From Schlesneria paludicola DSM 18645 (GTDB lineage Bacteria; Planctomycetota; Planctomycetia; Planctomycetales; Planctomycetaceae): a stretch of 64,000 bases of DNA. Positions 28,415 through 38,200 of this stretch are shown here, piece by piece. Numbering within the stretch: the stretch's first letter is position 1; each line of letters begins with the position of its first letter. The stretch spans positions 232,977-296,976 of the forward strand of contig NZ_JH636434.1 in assembly GCF_000255655.1 (NCBI RefSeq), written 5' to 3'. The notes beneath the pieces were generated by a model that had not been told where the DNA came from, did no database searches, and saw nothing but the letters and a program-made list of their open reading frames with translations. The position numbers and the translations under genes were made by a program.

Positions 28415-30238
28415 TTAACGCGAATGCGAGAAGGCGATTCCTTCAAAAGTCTGACAGTGTTGTTTCATATACTGCCTAAGAGCTTCTAATTTCTTTCGAA
28501 CAAGGCTTTCCGGATTTCTTGCGTGTGTTGGCGCGCCGAAATCCTTCCCAATCTGTTCGGTGATGAGTTCTTCAGGGGTAAGCCGTAAAATTGAGTAGTC
28601 AGGAAGTCGGGGCCAATCCTCCTTCTGACAAAATGATTCAATCTCGGTCGCAGTCGGAAAAGGTTCTCGCCCCGCAAGGATCAGAAGGAATTCCGTGCCG
28701 GGATTGCCCGTCATTGGGACAAGAGTTTCATCGGGATAGCGTATCTGTTGCAACTCGAGTGAAGGTGGAAACGCTTTAAGCTGTCGAACACGATTCTCAC
28801 TGGTGACCAGCATCAGGACCGCGCCCATCTGGGGCGGGATGGTTGCGGTGACTTCGAGTTCATCGCCATTGCGAAGCGGTACCGCATGCGCCAGATTCGT
28901 GAAATTGTCCTGATTCCAGACGCGTACGGTGAGATCGATTGGTTTGGTCGGCGCAGGCATCAATGGTTGCCAAGTTCGTGCCAAGAGTGCGGCGAAGAAT
29001 ACAACCGTCGCAATCCCCAGCAAAATCCTCGCTCCCCATTGTTTGAGATGTGCTCGTTGCGAGTCACGGCGAATGCACCCGTCCAGCGTATTTGAGAACT
29101 CAGTGGCGGATGCGAACCGATCGGCAGGTGATTTCGCCAACGCTTTTTTACAAATTCCGACAAGCTGCTTCGACGCCTTAGAGGCGATCAAAGCGTCGCG
29201 GTCCCAGTCGCAGTCATACGCTCGTTCAAACGCCTCTGCGAGCGTGTTGGCCGTGTAGAGCGGTTTCCCTGTCAGCAAAAAATATAGCACCCCTCCTAAG
29301 GCGAAGATATCTGTTGCGGGGCAAACCTGGTCCGACACCGGATTTGTTTGTTCCGGAGCCATGAATTCTAGTGTGCCGCTGACTCCAAGATCGCTCGCGT
29401 CTGATCTGCTCCACGCCGTTCGTTGGCGAGATAAGCCAAAATCCAGCAATCGCGGTTCGCCTTCCGTGTCGAGCACGATGTTATTGGGCTTGATGTCGAG
29501 ATGCAGAACTCCTGCAGCGTGGACCTCTGCCAACGCTTTCGCCATGGTTGCCACGATCTTTGCGGCGTCGTCGGGCAGAGGGCGACGCTGTGCATACCAT
29601 TGGCTGAGTGTTTGACCTCGAACGTATTCTAACGCCAAGTAGGCGTCGCCCTCGATCGTACCCGCATCGAAGACGCGGGCCAGATTCGGGTGAGACAATG
29701 AGGCCAGGATTCGAGCTTCCTCAACGGATCGAGAAACCCGAGAGGAGTCACTTGCGAGGCCGTCGCGGCGGGCGATCTTCAGAACAATTTCCTGGCTCAA
29801 ATCTGGATGAACGGCACGGAAGACTCTGGACTGTCCACCCTCGTCGAGCGGAGCGATGAGGATATAACGGCCAAATGGGCGAGGAAATGGAACCGATTCA
29901 CGAAGTGTCTCATCATTGATTGACAGGGCATGAGGGTCGCCCCGCGATTGATTTTCGAACGCGTGATGAAAAGTGAATTGCTGTCGAAGTTGCTGTTCAA
30001 TTTCTGGAAAGCGAAGAAAAAACTCCAATTCCTGTGGTTGGCCCCCATACTGTTCGGCGAGCACGTATTCGGCGTAGACAATGTCGACAGCGTCGTCTGG
30101 AGTGCAATTCGCGCGAAATTCAGGTGTCAAATACTCTTCAGCGCGCGCGAAATCGCCTTGAGCCCAACGTTTCCGCAAGTCTTCCCAGTATTCGGCGACG
30201 AGTTGCGTCGACGATTTCGAAAGGTACGGAGGGTTCAC
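28415..30238 (-). CDS. Transmembrane Ser/Thr protein kinase with DUF4384-like exported tail
   Basis: A 607-residue kinase. The N-terminal 115 residues are a helical planctomycete-type prefix. The kinase domain (about 124-390) has a glycine loop LDEGGQSRVF, K154, HLDIKPNN with catalytic D248, DFGLSR and a MAPEQ segment. The catalytic loop is HLD instead of HRD, so this is a non-RD kinase. One transmembrane helix (about 398-418) leads to an exported region of about 190 residues (NGDELEVTATIPPQ, LMLVTSENRVRQLKAFPP, GTEFLLILAGREPF) that resembles DUF4384. The GTG start follows AAGG. It is 67 bases downstream of an ECF-like sigma factor gene, a common planctomycete pairing in which the kinase probably controls the sigma factor. 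Confidence 0.88.
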   Translation of the reverse strand: MNPPYLSKSSTQLVAEYWEDLRKRWAQGDFARAEEYLTPEFRANCTPDDAVDIVYAEYVLAEQYGGQPQELEFFLRFPEIEQQLRQQFTFHHAFENQSRGDPHALSINDETLRESVPFPRPFGRYILIAPLDEGGQSRVFRAVHPDLSQEIVLKIARRDGLASDSSRVSRSVEEARILASLSHPNLARVFDAGTIEGDAYLALEYVRGQTLSQWYAQRRPLPDDAAKIVATMAKALAEVHAAGVLHLDIKPNNIVLDTEGEPRLLDFGLSRQRTAWSRSDASDLGVSGTLEFMAPEQTNPVSDQVCPATDIFALGGVLYFLLTGKPLYTANTLAEAFERAYDCDWDRDALIASKASKQLVGICKKALAKSPADRFASATEFSNTLDGCIRRDSQRAHLKQWGARILLGIATVVFFAALLARTWQPLMPAPTKPIDLTVRVWNQDNFTNLAHAVPLRNGDELEVTATIPPQMGAVLMLVTSENRVRQLKAFPPSLELQQIRYPDETLVPMTGNPGTEFLLILAGREPFPTATEIESFCQKEDWPRLPDYSILRLTPEELITEQIGKDFGAPTHARNPESLVRKKLEALRQYMKQHCQTFEGIAFSHSR

Positions 30239-30305
30239 GGGACAGGCCTTTGAAAGTTGACTTCAGGCAACAACCATGCCGCCCTCGCCACGCATCCTTC
30301 GTGAT

Positions 30306-30920
30306 TCATCGCTCGGATCGAAGTTGTGTGGATTTGACGTCATTTGCGTTCTCGCGAAATCCGATCCGTTTTGCGGCATCATCAATTGCGCGAGTCATCC
30401 GTTTACGGAGCGCCTCGGGGGATGCCCCTAATTGAGCAGCCAACTGCTCCCACGGAGTTCCACTCATTCGCTGTTCGATGAGGTATCGCTCGTCATCAGA
30501 AAGTTGCTCTTGCACCAGATTTAAGATTTCCTTTGCGGCCATCACTTCACTGGGTGACTCTCCTGGCTGGGCTACCTGAGCCAGCGCTTCATCACCTGTG
30601 CCTTCCATCCGTCGAACATCACGTCGGTCTGCCTGCGCATCTCGAACTCGGTCGTACAACTTATTGCGCGCCATCGTGAGCAAGAGTGCTCTCAATTGCG
30701 CGGGATCATTCAGTTCAAGATCACCCGCCGAAATCTCAACGAAAAATTTCGAGAGAACGGACTGACAAATGTCCAAAGAATCAAAAGTTCGTCGAAGTGA
30801 AGGGGACGTGAGTCGGAATCGGATAAAGCGGCGGACAAGGGGCTCATAATTGTCAACTAATGACGCTGCCGCATCCTGGTCACCAGATTTGACGCGATCG
30901 AGCAGAGTTTGAAACTCCAT
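30306..30920 (-). CDS. ECF-like sigma-70 family factor
   Basis: A 204-residue sigma factor. Region 2 is seen as VKSGDQDAAASLVDNYEPLVRRFIRFRL, a divergent middle (DSLDICQSVLSKFF) and ALLLTMARNKLYDRVRD; region 4 as DDERYLIEQRMSGTPWEQLAAQLGASPEALRKRMTRAID, a helix-turn-helix. It has no region 1 or 3, as in extracytoplasmic-function types, and belongs to the group typical of planctomycetes that pair with Ser/Thr kinases rather than with an anti-sigma factor. No anti-sigma gene is adjacent. It faces the caspase gene cluster across a 404-base spacer. Confidence 0.85.
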   Translation of the reverse strand: MEFQTLLDRVKSGDQDAAASLVDNYEPLVRRFIRFRLTSPSLRRTFDSLDICQSVLSKFFVEISAGDLELNDPAQLRALLLTMARNKLYDRVRDAQADRRDVRRMEGTGDEALAQVAQPGESPSEVMAAKEILNLVQEQLSDDERYLIEQRMSGTPWEQLAAQLGASPEALRKRMTRAIDDAAKRIGFRENANDVKSTQLRSER

Positions 30921-31324
30921 GACGTCTCACATTGTTTAGAACACCACACTGTATCGAAGAATACGGATCGCGGTACCGCGGGACTAAAATAGTGATCGTA
31001 AAGCACACTATGATGTCCTGTCAAAGCTTGGGCATGACTATTCATTAGTGCCACGCATTCATGCGGTTTGGACGAGCGAAATCTGTTGTCACACAAGAAA
31101 ACTTGGTTTTGTCGCATTCGATTGTTCGAGCGTCTCGAATCGCGGTTTACGGACGCCGTGAAGCACCGATTTCGTCCTTCTTCAAAAAAAGAATTGAGAA
31201 TTCTTGAAAATTTTGTCCGCTTCGCAAGCGGATTCCGTTTGGATTCGCGGAGGCGAATGACAGTCAGTCAAACTGGTTGACGATTGGTCCCTGCAGAACC
31301 CCAAAAAATGCACAAGGAATTATC
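30921..31324. promoter_or_regulatory. Divergent control region between sigma/kinase and secreted-protein/caspase genes
   Basis: About 400 bases without a gene. Visible signals are an inverted repeat CAAG-AAAA-CTTG (31094-31105) and a perfect 7-bp hairpin TCCGCTT-CGC-AAGCGGA (31216-31232) in the leader of the plus-strand gene. Either could be a regulator site; neither matches a motif I can name. Promoters for both directions must lie here. Confidence 0.45.
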
Positions 31325-31690
31325 ATGAAAACGTTTGAGGCAAAGTTGGCTGCTGCTCTGGTCGTGTTCGGAGTGTTCATCGGAAGTCAGTCAGTCGCAT
31401 CCGCCCAGGGCGGTCCTGGGAATGGCGGCTATGGACACGGAGGCCACGGTCATGGTGGTGGCTATGGAAATGGTGGGGGATATGGCCACGGCCATGTTTA
31501 CGGAAGCGGTGGCGGTTATGGACATGGATATGGGCACGGTGGTGGGGCGTGGTCAGGTTCGGTTGGCCCCGTTTGGCACAATACGACTCATTGGGATTAC
31601 CGCCCCGGACAAGTGGTTTCCCATGGGAACCACTCGCACTATATCCCTGGCCACTACGACCTGCATCGCACCGGACACCTTCACTACTAA
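31325..31690 (+). CDS. Gly/His-rich secreted protein
   Basis: A 121-residue protein with a signal peptide (KTFEAKLAAALVVFGVFIG...SVASAQ). A low-complexity region of about 50 residues built from GGYGHGGHGHGG-type words follows. The C-terminal part is rich in His and Tyr (GPVWHNTTHWDY, HYIPGHYDLHRTGHLHY). No cysteines. AAGGAA precedes the ATG at 31325. The His-dense tail suggests metal binding or a surface structural role; both are inference. It is the first plus-strand gene in the sigma/kinase/caspase neighbourhood. Confidence 0.8.
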   Translation: MKTFEAKLAAALVVFGVFIGSQSVASAQGGPGNGGYGHGGHGHGGGYGNGGGYGHGHVYGSGGGYGHGYGHGGGAWSGSVGPVWHNTTHWDYRPGQVVSHGNHSHYIPGHYDLHRTGHLHY

Positions 31691-31771
31691 GTGGCTGTAT
31701 CCGGAAAAATCGATGTGAAGGAAAATTTGTTCAGTGTCGTTTGCTTTCCTTGCCTTGTGTCGGTTGAATAA

Positions 31772-31800
31772 GGGGACGCGTGTGCATTACATGCATCCCC
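31772..31800 (+). terminator. Hairpin 3' of the Gly/His-rich gene
   Basis: GGGGA and TGCAT pair with ATGCA and TCCCC around a TAC loop, with a six-base bulge on the 5' side. It is followed by ATTTGTG, not a clean T-run, so it may be a weak terminator or attenuator between 31690 and the next gene. Confidence 0.4.
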
Positions 31801-31898
31801 ATTTGTGAAGATCAACGTTCGTTAATTACCCAAAGTTGCGGATGGTTCTCCCCCGCACCGCAACCAACAACATAGGGGTTATTCGGAAAGGTGACGAG

Positions 31899-32612
31899 AT
31901 GATTCACAAGACGATTATGTTCGGGTTGCTCATAAGCGGACTCGCCTTTAATTGCTGGGCACAAGACGCAAAGAACGACAGTTCGAAAGTCGTCCACAGC
32001 AAAGTGACGGATGCGAAGAAGTGTTGCGGTTCGGCGTGTACAGTAAATTTTCCCAAGGAACTCGGCCTGTCGCTGGAGTACCTTGATGGAATCGGCCACA
32101 GAATTTCGGTCGCTCGCAAATCGCCTGACCCTGTCGAACTTGCCTTGGCGGCGCAAGCATTGTCTGTTGCGGAAAAAGTTTCCGGCAAGAAGGCGTCCAT
32201 CACCTCCGAGCAAATCCTGACCGAAGCCCTCGAGCTCGCAAAGTTGCGGGGAATCTCCAATGAATTGTCCGCCGTGGCAATTCTAGTTCCTGAGTCCAAA
32301 GCGGATTTCGATAAGCAAATCTCAATCGCCAAGAAACGAGAAGCAGAAGCGAAGCAGAAGACGGAATCGGGCGAAGGCGACAAGGAGTTGCTCGGTCGTT
32401 TGACGGTCATCAACCATTCGGGCGAGTGTTTGAAAATCTTCGTCAGCGGGCGTTACAAGGGGACCGTTCACGAAGGTGAAACGATCTCGTTTCATGTTCA
32501 TGATCACAATCAAGCGACGCGACTGGATGCAATTTGTGAATCAGATAATGACTTGGTAAGTCAGCAGTTCGTGTTTGGTCACAATCACGATTTCATCTGG
32601 CACGTTCACTGA
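31899..32612 (+). CDS. Small secreted protein of unknown function
   Basis: A 237-residue protein with a signal peptide (MIHKTIMFGLLISGLAFNCWAQ). Mature features are a CCGSAC cluster near residue 42, a helical middle section (ALAAQALSVAEKV, ITSEQILTEALELA), a charged stretch (KKREAEAKQK) and a C-terminal beta-rich module with PEGA-like character (FVSGRYKGTVHEGETISFHVHDHN) that ends in a His-rich tail. I recognise no named family. ATG at 31899 is preceded by AAGGTGA and gives a clean signal peptide. It lies about 140 bases before the first caspase gene on the same strand and may be co-transcribed with it. Confidence 0.75.
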   Translation: MIHKTIMFGLLISGLAFNCWAQDAKNDSSKVVHSKVTDAKKCCGSACTVNFPKELGLSLEYLDGIGHRISVARKSPDPVELALAAQALSVAEKVSGKKASITSEQILTEALELAKLRGISNELSAVAILVPESKADFDKQISIAKKREAEAKQKTESGEGDKELLGRLTVINHSGECLKIFVSGRYKGTVHEGETISFHVHDHNQATRLDAICESDNDLVSQQFVFGHNHDFIWHVH

Positions 32613-32753
32613 TTCGTTCTGGCGTGATTGCGAACGATGCGGTTTTCAACGCTGTCGACCAAGGACCAGGCAATTCCCTGGTCCTTCGGTGTTTCTTGCC
32701 AGCGAGCGTATGGTCATCTGCGAACTGAGACTCATTTGCTTGGAGAATTGCTC

Positions 32754-35075
32754 ATGCGGAAATCAGTCATACGATTCCTCGTGATGGCCGCGTTTTTCAG
32801 TCTCAGTTTCGTTCGAATTGCGATCGCTCAATCAGCCGGACCAATTTCCGGAAGTTCGACAGAGAAATTCGCGTTGCTTGTGGGGTGTTCGGAATACGTC
32901 AACATCGAAGGGCGCAATCTCAAGGGGCCGACGAATGACGTGCGTGCGTTCGGGCAGGCCTTGGTCACACAGTTCGGATTTCCTCCGACAGAAGTGCGTC
33001 AACTTGTGGGATGGCCCGATGATCTTTCCAAGCGTCCGACTCGTGAGAATATTGTCCGCGAATTTCAGTCACTCATTGACCGTGTGACGCCAGATTCTCA
33101 GGTTGCGATTTACCTGTCGGGACACGGAACGCGAGTCGCACTTCCTGAATTTCAATCCGATCCACTCGATCCAAAAAATGTCGAGCTTGACGGATATGAT
33201 GAAGCATTTGTCGCTGCTGACGCGAAGGCGGAAAATGGCGAATTGAAAAACCTGATTCTTGACAATGAATTTGGTGACTGGCTGGATGCAATGCAGGCAA
33301 AGGGGGCTCATGTTTGGATTTTGTTCGACTGCTGTCATTCCGGGACGATGGCTCGAGGCGCTGATGATGAAAATCCGCGAGAGCTCCTTCTCAGTCAAAT
33401 TGGACTGACTGCCCAATCCGGTCGCCCTGGTGATGGCGAATCGAAAACAACGCCGGTGGCAAAACCGCCCGCTGTCGCCGACCAGCTTGGTGAAGGGGAT
33501 GGAATGATCGACTCTCGCGTCCAAATAGAACGGAAAGGGTCGCTGGTTGCGTTCTACGCAGCGCAGCCGTTTGAGACCGCTCCGGACCTGCCGTGCCCGA
33601 TGAATGCCCCGCCAGCTCGCGAGAACTATTTCGGACTACTGACCTATACGACATTGCAAACGCTGCTGAATGAGCGAGGCACCTCAACATTGACGTACCG
33701 CGAGCTCGGAAACATCGTACAAAAGCGATATCAAAAAGAACGTGGAACACGCGGGCCTACTCCCAGTTTTTCGGGAGCCTTGGACAGAGAGATTCTCGGG
33801 CAGCACGAGTGGCGAGGACGTTCGCAGTTTACGCTTAAGTTGCAAGAGGGACAGTGGATCGTCAATACGGGTGAGTTGCAGGGGATCACAACGGGATCGA
33901 TCTTCGCTGTCTACCCTCCCGCCGGGACCACATCGTCAGAGACCCTGGTAGGGCACGTGCGTGTGGTGAGTGCGTCACCGACGTCAGTCAGGGTTGAGCC
34001 GTGCGAGTACGATCAACGGCCTGCGATGCCGACCGAGACACTCACCGAATTGATGGAATGCAAAGTGGTCACGCGCGCCGTCGGTGATTTTCGAATTCGT
34101 CTGGCTCTGAACGCACCGCACGATGATTTGAAGTCCTTGGGCATTGTGGCTCAGAAAGTCGTTGAATCTGTTTCAGCAAAGATCTCGGAGTTTGTCGAGT
34201 TTGTTCGGGCAGATCAGCAATCGCAAACTGATCTTGAACTTCATGCCGTCACGCCCCGTGAAGCCGAAGATCTTTTTCACATTAAGATTCCGGATGTGAG
34301 AATCTTGATGACCAGCCCTGGTGAACTGCGCGGCGAGCCTGTCGCCCGTGAGAGCTGCGTTGCGAGTGAACGGCCGAAGGGGCGCGTCCCGCATGTCTAT
34401 CAGATCTATGATCCGAACGATGGCGCACTGTTTCGGGCGGCACTCGAGTCTGATCTTTTGAAGTTCTTCTCGTGGCGACAACTGTGGCGATTGTCGGGCC
34501 GTCTGGCCGGTAGTGAGTCCAGCACTTCGAGTGATATCAAAGTAGAGCTTTGCAAAATCGAAGGTCCTCAGGATGAAACCGGAGGGAAACCATTCGATGG
34601 GTCTTCCGTTGATATCGGGCAGCATTTAGAGCTGCGCGTGAAGAATGAGAGTGCCGACAGAGTCTGGATAACGCTGATATTTTTGAACTCTAACTGTTTG
34701 ATTGACGTTCTGCCTGCGGAGCAATTGAATCGCCTAGGCTCAGTCGGAGATTCACTTCAGCCATTTCGCTTCCGCGTATCAAGTTCTCGATCAGGTCGTC
34801 AGGCCTGGCTCGTGATCGCTTCTTCGGCGGAAATCGACCGACAACAGCCTGACTTTCGGTTTCTGTCTCAAAGCGGCCTCGGCAGGTCAACAAAGCAGAT
34901 TTCAAGCGGGCATCGCGCATCGACATCCCCATTTGAGAGTCTTGTTCAGGCAATCGCCGGTCAAAAGCAAACGTTTCGCGGTGAGAGTCTACCTGCAACA
35001 GGGGCTGCTCCAACCCTCATTATGCGTTCATGGAATGCCATTTCGACCTCTGATAAGCCACTTGAGTCACGGTAA
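32754..35075 (+). CDS. Secreted caspase-like protein (peptidase C14) with DUF4384-like tail
   Basis: A 773-residue exported protein. A signal peptide (RKSVIRFLVMAAFFSLSFVRIAIA) precedes a caspase/metacaspase fold starting KFALLVGCSEYVNIEGRNLKGPTNDV. The catalytic dyad is intact: H124 in YLSGHGT and C194 in FDCCHSG. A beta-rich middle region follows, then a C-terminal segment (about 600-720: LELRVKNESADRVWITLIF, IDVLPAEQLNRLG, QAWLVIAS) that looks like DUF4384, a domain often joined to C14 peptidases. The ATG at 32754 follows GGAG. Orthocaspases usually cleave after Lys/Arg; here the substrate would be outside the cytoplasm. Confidence 0.85.
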   Translation: MRKSVIRFLVMAAFFSLSFVRIAIAQSAGPISGSSTEKFALLVGCSEYVNIEGRNLKGPTNDVRAFGQALVTQFGFPPTEVRQLVGWPDDLSKRPTRENIVREFQSLIDRVTPDSQVAIYLSGHGTRVALPEFQSDPLDPKNVELDGYDEAFVAADAKAENGELKNLILDNEFGDWLDAMQAKGAHVWILFDCCHSGTMARGADDENPRELLLSQIGLTAQSGRPGDGESKTTPVAKPPAVADQLGEGDGMIDSRVQIERKGSLVAFYAAQPFETAPDLPCPMNAPPARENYFGLLTYTTLQTLLNERGTSTLTYRELGNIVQKRYQKERGTRGPTPSFSGALDREILGQHEWRGRSQFTLKLQEGQWIVNTGELQGITTGSIFAVYPPAGTTSSETLVGHVRVVSASPTSVRVEPCEYDQRPAMPTETLTELMECKVVTRAVGDFRIRLALNAPHDDLKSLGIVAQKVVESVSAKISEFVEFVRADQQSQTDLELHAVTPREAEDLFHIKIPDVRILMTSPGELRGEPVARESCVASERPKGRVPHVYQIYDPNDGALFRAALESDLLKFFSWRQLWRLSGRLAGSESSTSSDIKVELCKIEGPQDETGGKPFDGSSVDIGQHLELRVKNESADRVWITLIFLNSNCLIDVLPAEQLNRLGSVGDSLQPFRFRVSSSRSGRQAWLVIASSAEIDRQQPDFRFLSQSGLGRSTKQISSGHRASTSPFESLVQAIAGQKQTFRGESLPATGAAPTLIMRSWNAISTSDKPLESR

Positions 35076-35262
35076 GTCGTCGAGTGCGGTGTAATGGGTT
35101 AGTTCGTGCAACTTGGTACTTGCAATAGTGAACGTGCGGTCTGTAGTGTATTTGATCTGCGGGGTTCGTCATTCCAATGGAGGGATGATGCCCGCGCACC
35201 TCAGGGAAGTCAGGTGCGAAGTTGCCACGGACGGTTCCGTCATCGTGCAATGGAATTAGAGT

Positions 35263-38200
35263 ATGGCTTACCGTCGCCATGTCATCGCTTTGATCGTCTG
35301 TTTTGGCCTGCAAGGGATGCCTTGCATTGCCTATGCGCAGGGCGCGGACGAAGAATTGGGGTATCTTCCCGTTGGCGCATCGGCAAACTTAAACACGGGT
35401 TACACGAATTCCTGGGCCCTGATTGTCGGTGTGAATTACGAGAAGACGAATGTGCCGAACGCCGCTCGAAATTTGGTTCCGACACTTAAGAATGCAGAGA
35501 ATGACGCCAATGCGTTGAAAAAAGCGTTGGTTGAGCTTTACGGTTATCGCAACGACCACATCGTTCTTTTAACCGGGGCAAGTGCCACAAAAGAAGCGAT
35601 TGAGAAATCATTGAATGAATTCAAGGATTCGCAGCGAATCACCAAAGATGACAGCCTGTTAGTTTTTTTCTCGGGACACGGCGCTCGATTGGAGAACGAG
35701 GCGAATGAGCGCGGGGCGATATACGGTGCCAATGTCGAGTTTACAGAGGGAGGTAAGCTCAAAGGCGGTTACCTTCGGATGCATCTTGATTTGATGAAGA
35801 CGCTCGACGAGAGCATCACTGCCAAGCACAAATTGCTGATTCTTGACTGTTGCCATTCAGGCGAAATTTTTTCGCTCCACGCACGAGCCCGAAGCGATGC
35901 GGATGATCGTCGTGCATTGGCACTGTTTGAACGTGCGAATTCGATTCAGGCGATTGCATCGTGCCGGGATCGACAGCGTGCCTCGGACGGTAGCGGTGAG
36001 CATTCGCCTTTTACTGCCGCATTCCTGCAAGCGATGCGCAGGATTCCCGCGCGAGAAAGCGTTGGTTCAGTCTCGTCGCTCAGGATTGGTGTGAATCAAT
36101 TGTTTACGTTCATGCTGCCCGAATTGAAGAATTTACCCAATGGTCAAAGCCCAGACTGCCGTCTGCTCGGCGATGTGGACGGCGAGTTCTCGTTTTTCCC
36201 CTCGAATACCAAGGAAGCAAGGGAAGAATTTGACAAGTTCCGTACCACGGATAGTGAATTTCGTGCATTGCAAGCGATGGTTCCGGGCGATCATGGAAAC
36301 TGGTGGTTCGAAGAAATGCCCTGGTTCATTCCGAGCCTACGGCTGATGATCCTCGACAACGCGGCCATGCCTCGTTCGGGACTGCAGTCGTCGGCAATCA
36401 GCAAAGAAGAACTGCGGACGCTCGCGGCGGAACTTCGACGGGCCTTAAAGAAAGATCTTGAGGACTCGACTGCGGGAGTGAAGCAAGATCTGTTGCGTCT
36501 GCGGCTGAAGCATTTCACGGGATTGCTGAGCGTCAGTGCGAACGATTCAACACAGGTCGTCAGTTCCATCGTGAAAGATTTTGAATCGCTTGCGCCGGAC
36601 GTGAAAGATCACTTGTCCGCAAGTGATCTGCACTTGCTGGCGGTCAGTAAGCACTATCTCCATCGGAAGACGGATGAGACGGAAGATGTTGAGGCGGTCG
36701 AGTTTGCCTATACGAATGCACTCAGCCGATTTGACGTCAATAAACCAAACGAGCTGACTTTGAAGTCATTGTGTTATGCCGACTATGGGCAGTTTCTCAG
36801 TGTGTTGAAACGTGACTACGAGAAGTCGGCATTGCAGTTTCGAAGTGCCATGACGTTGTTTAGTTCTGACCTCGCCAGGGAACTGACTTCATCGAGTTCG
36901 CGCGAACTGGCACCCACGGACCCCAATTCCGTAACGTCCATTGGCGCAGAAGCGAAATCGCCGCGAATCGTCGCGGGGAACGCACCTGCAGCGTTCCGTG
37001 TGTTTGTCTTGTGCTCAGAAGCGTTGGCTTGGCAAAACCAAAATCATTGGGGAAAAGCCAACGAATTGCTCTCTGAAGCCCTGCATGTTGCCAGAGACTT
37101 CGATGTGGACCATGAACTGACGGTGTTTGTTCAGAACCAAATTGCCTGGTCGTTGATGGTTCAATGGAGAGTTGACGAAGCCAGGCAGTTTTTCGTCAGC
37201 GCGAATTCGATCTTACTCAATTTGGCTAAATCGAATTTTGACGCTATACCGCAAGTTGACCGGTCGCGCCAGAAAGAATTTGAGACACTGCTGGACTATG
37301 ATTACAACGCGCTGGCTCGCTATCTGCATCATCTTCATGGACTGGCGATGGCGAAGCGATTTTGTGGGCACCATGTCGAGGCAATTTCAGACTACCGCGA
37401 GATCGTTCGGATGATCACGTTGGCTTTGGAGCATCTGAAGCATGTCAACGCCAATCAACAGAAGCGTATTAACCCCAGCCAGCGAATTGCATCAGACTTG
37501 GAGAGTTTATTTCTTAATCGCTTGGTCAATTCTCAAGAACGACTTGCAGACTGCAGTCTTTTCGGCGATCCCGATTGTCCCGATCTTCAAGAATCGGCCG
37601 ATGACTATCGTCGGGCGCTTAATGCATGCTCGTTCCTGCCACGAGGCGACTTGCGTGAGAACATGCGTGTTGGTCTGCTCTACAAATTGTCGCTAACTCT
37701 CAGCATTCCTTCTTCGAATCAGGATTTGGAGCTTGCACGTGCGTATTGCCAAGAAGCGATGGCGCTGAGAAAAACCTTGAACATCCGCTCGACGGAACCA
37801 GTGGGAACTCTTGGTCTGATCACTGAAGCGATTGTCGAGATGTTCTCTGCTTCGAATGCCACTGAATCCAAGACTGAGTCATTAAGTAAGCTCCGACGTC
37901 TGATCCATACATTGTGCGATGAGCTTCGCGGAAAACACCATCGAGATCAGTCTGAGACACTTTTGCTGGCGGCGAAACTTCTCGTTGATCAGGTACCCGC
38001 CGAGGACAGGTATCATCTCGCTGAGGATTCAGAGTTTCTGCTCTACTTGTGCCGTTTGATTCTTCCGCGAGGAGCATCCGCACCGAACAGTGGGCATCTT
38101 CGAAAGGAGATCGGAACATACCTGCGCCCTTACTACGACACCGTCATGCGAAACAAGCTGCGGATGAAATCTCGACATGTCAAGGACTTGCTTGAAATTC

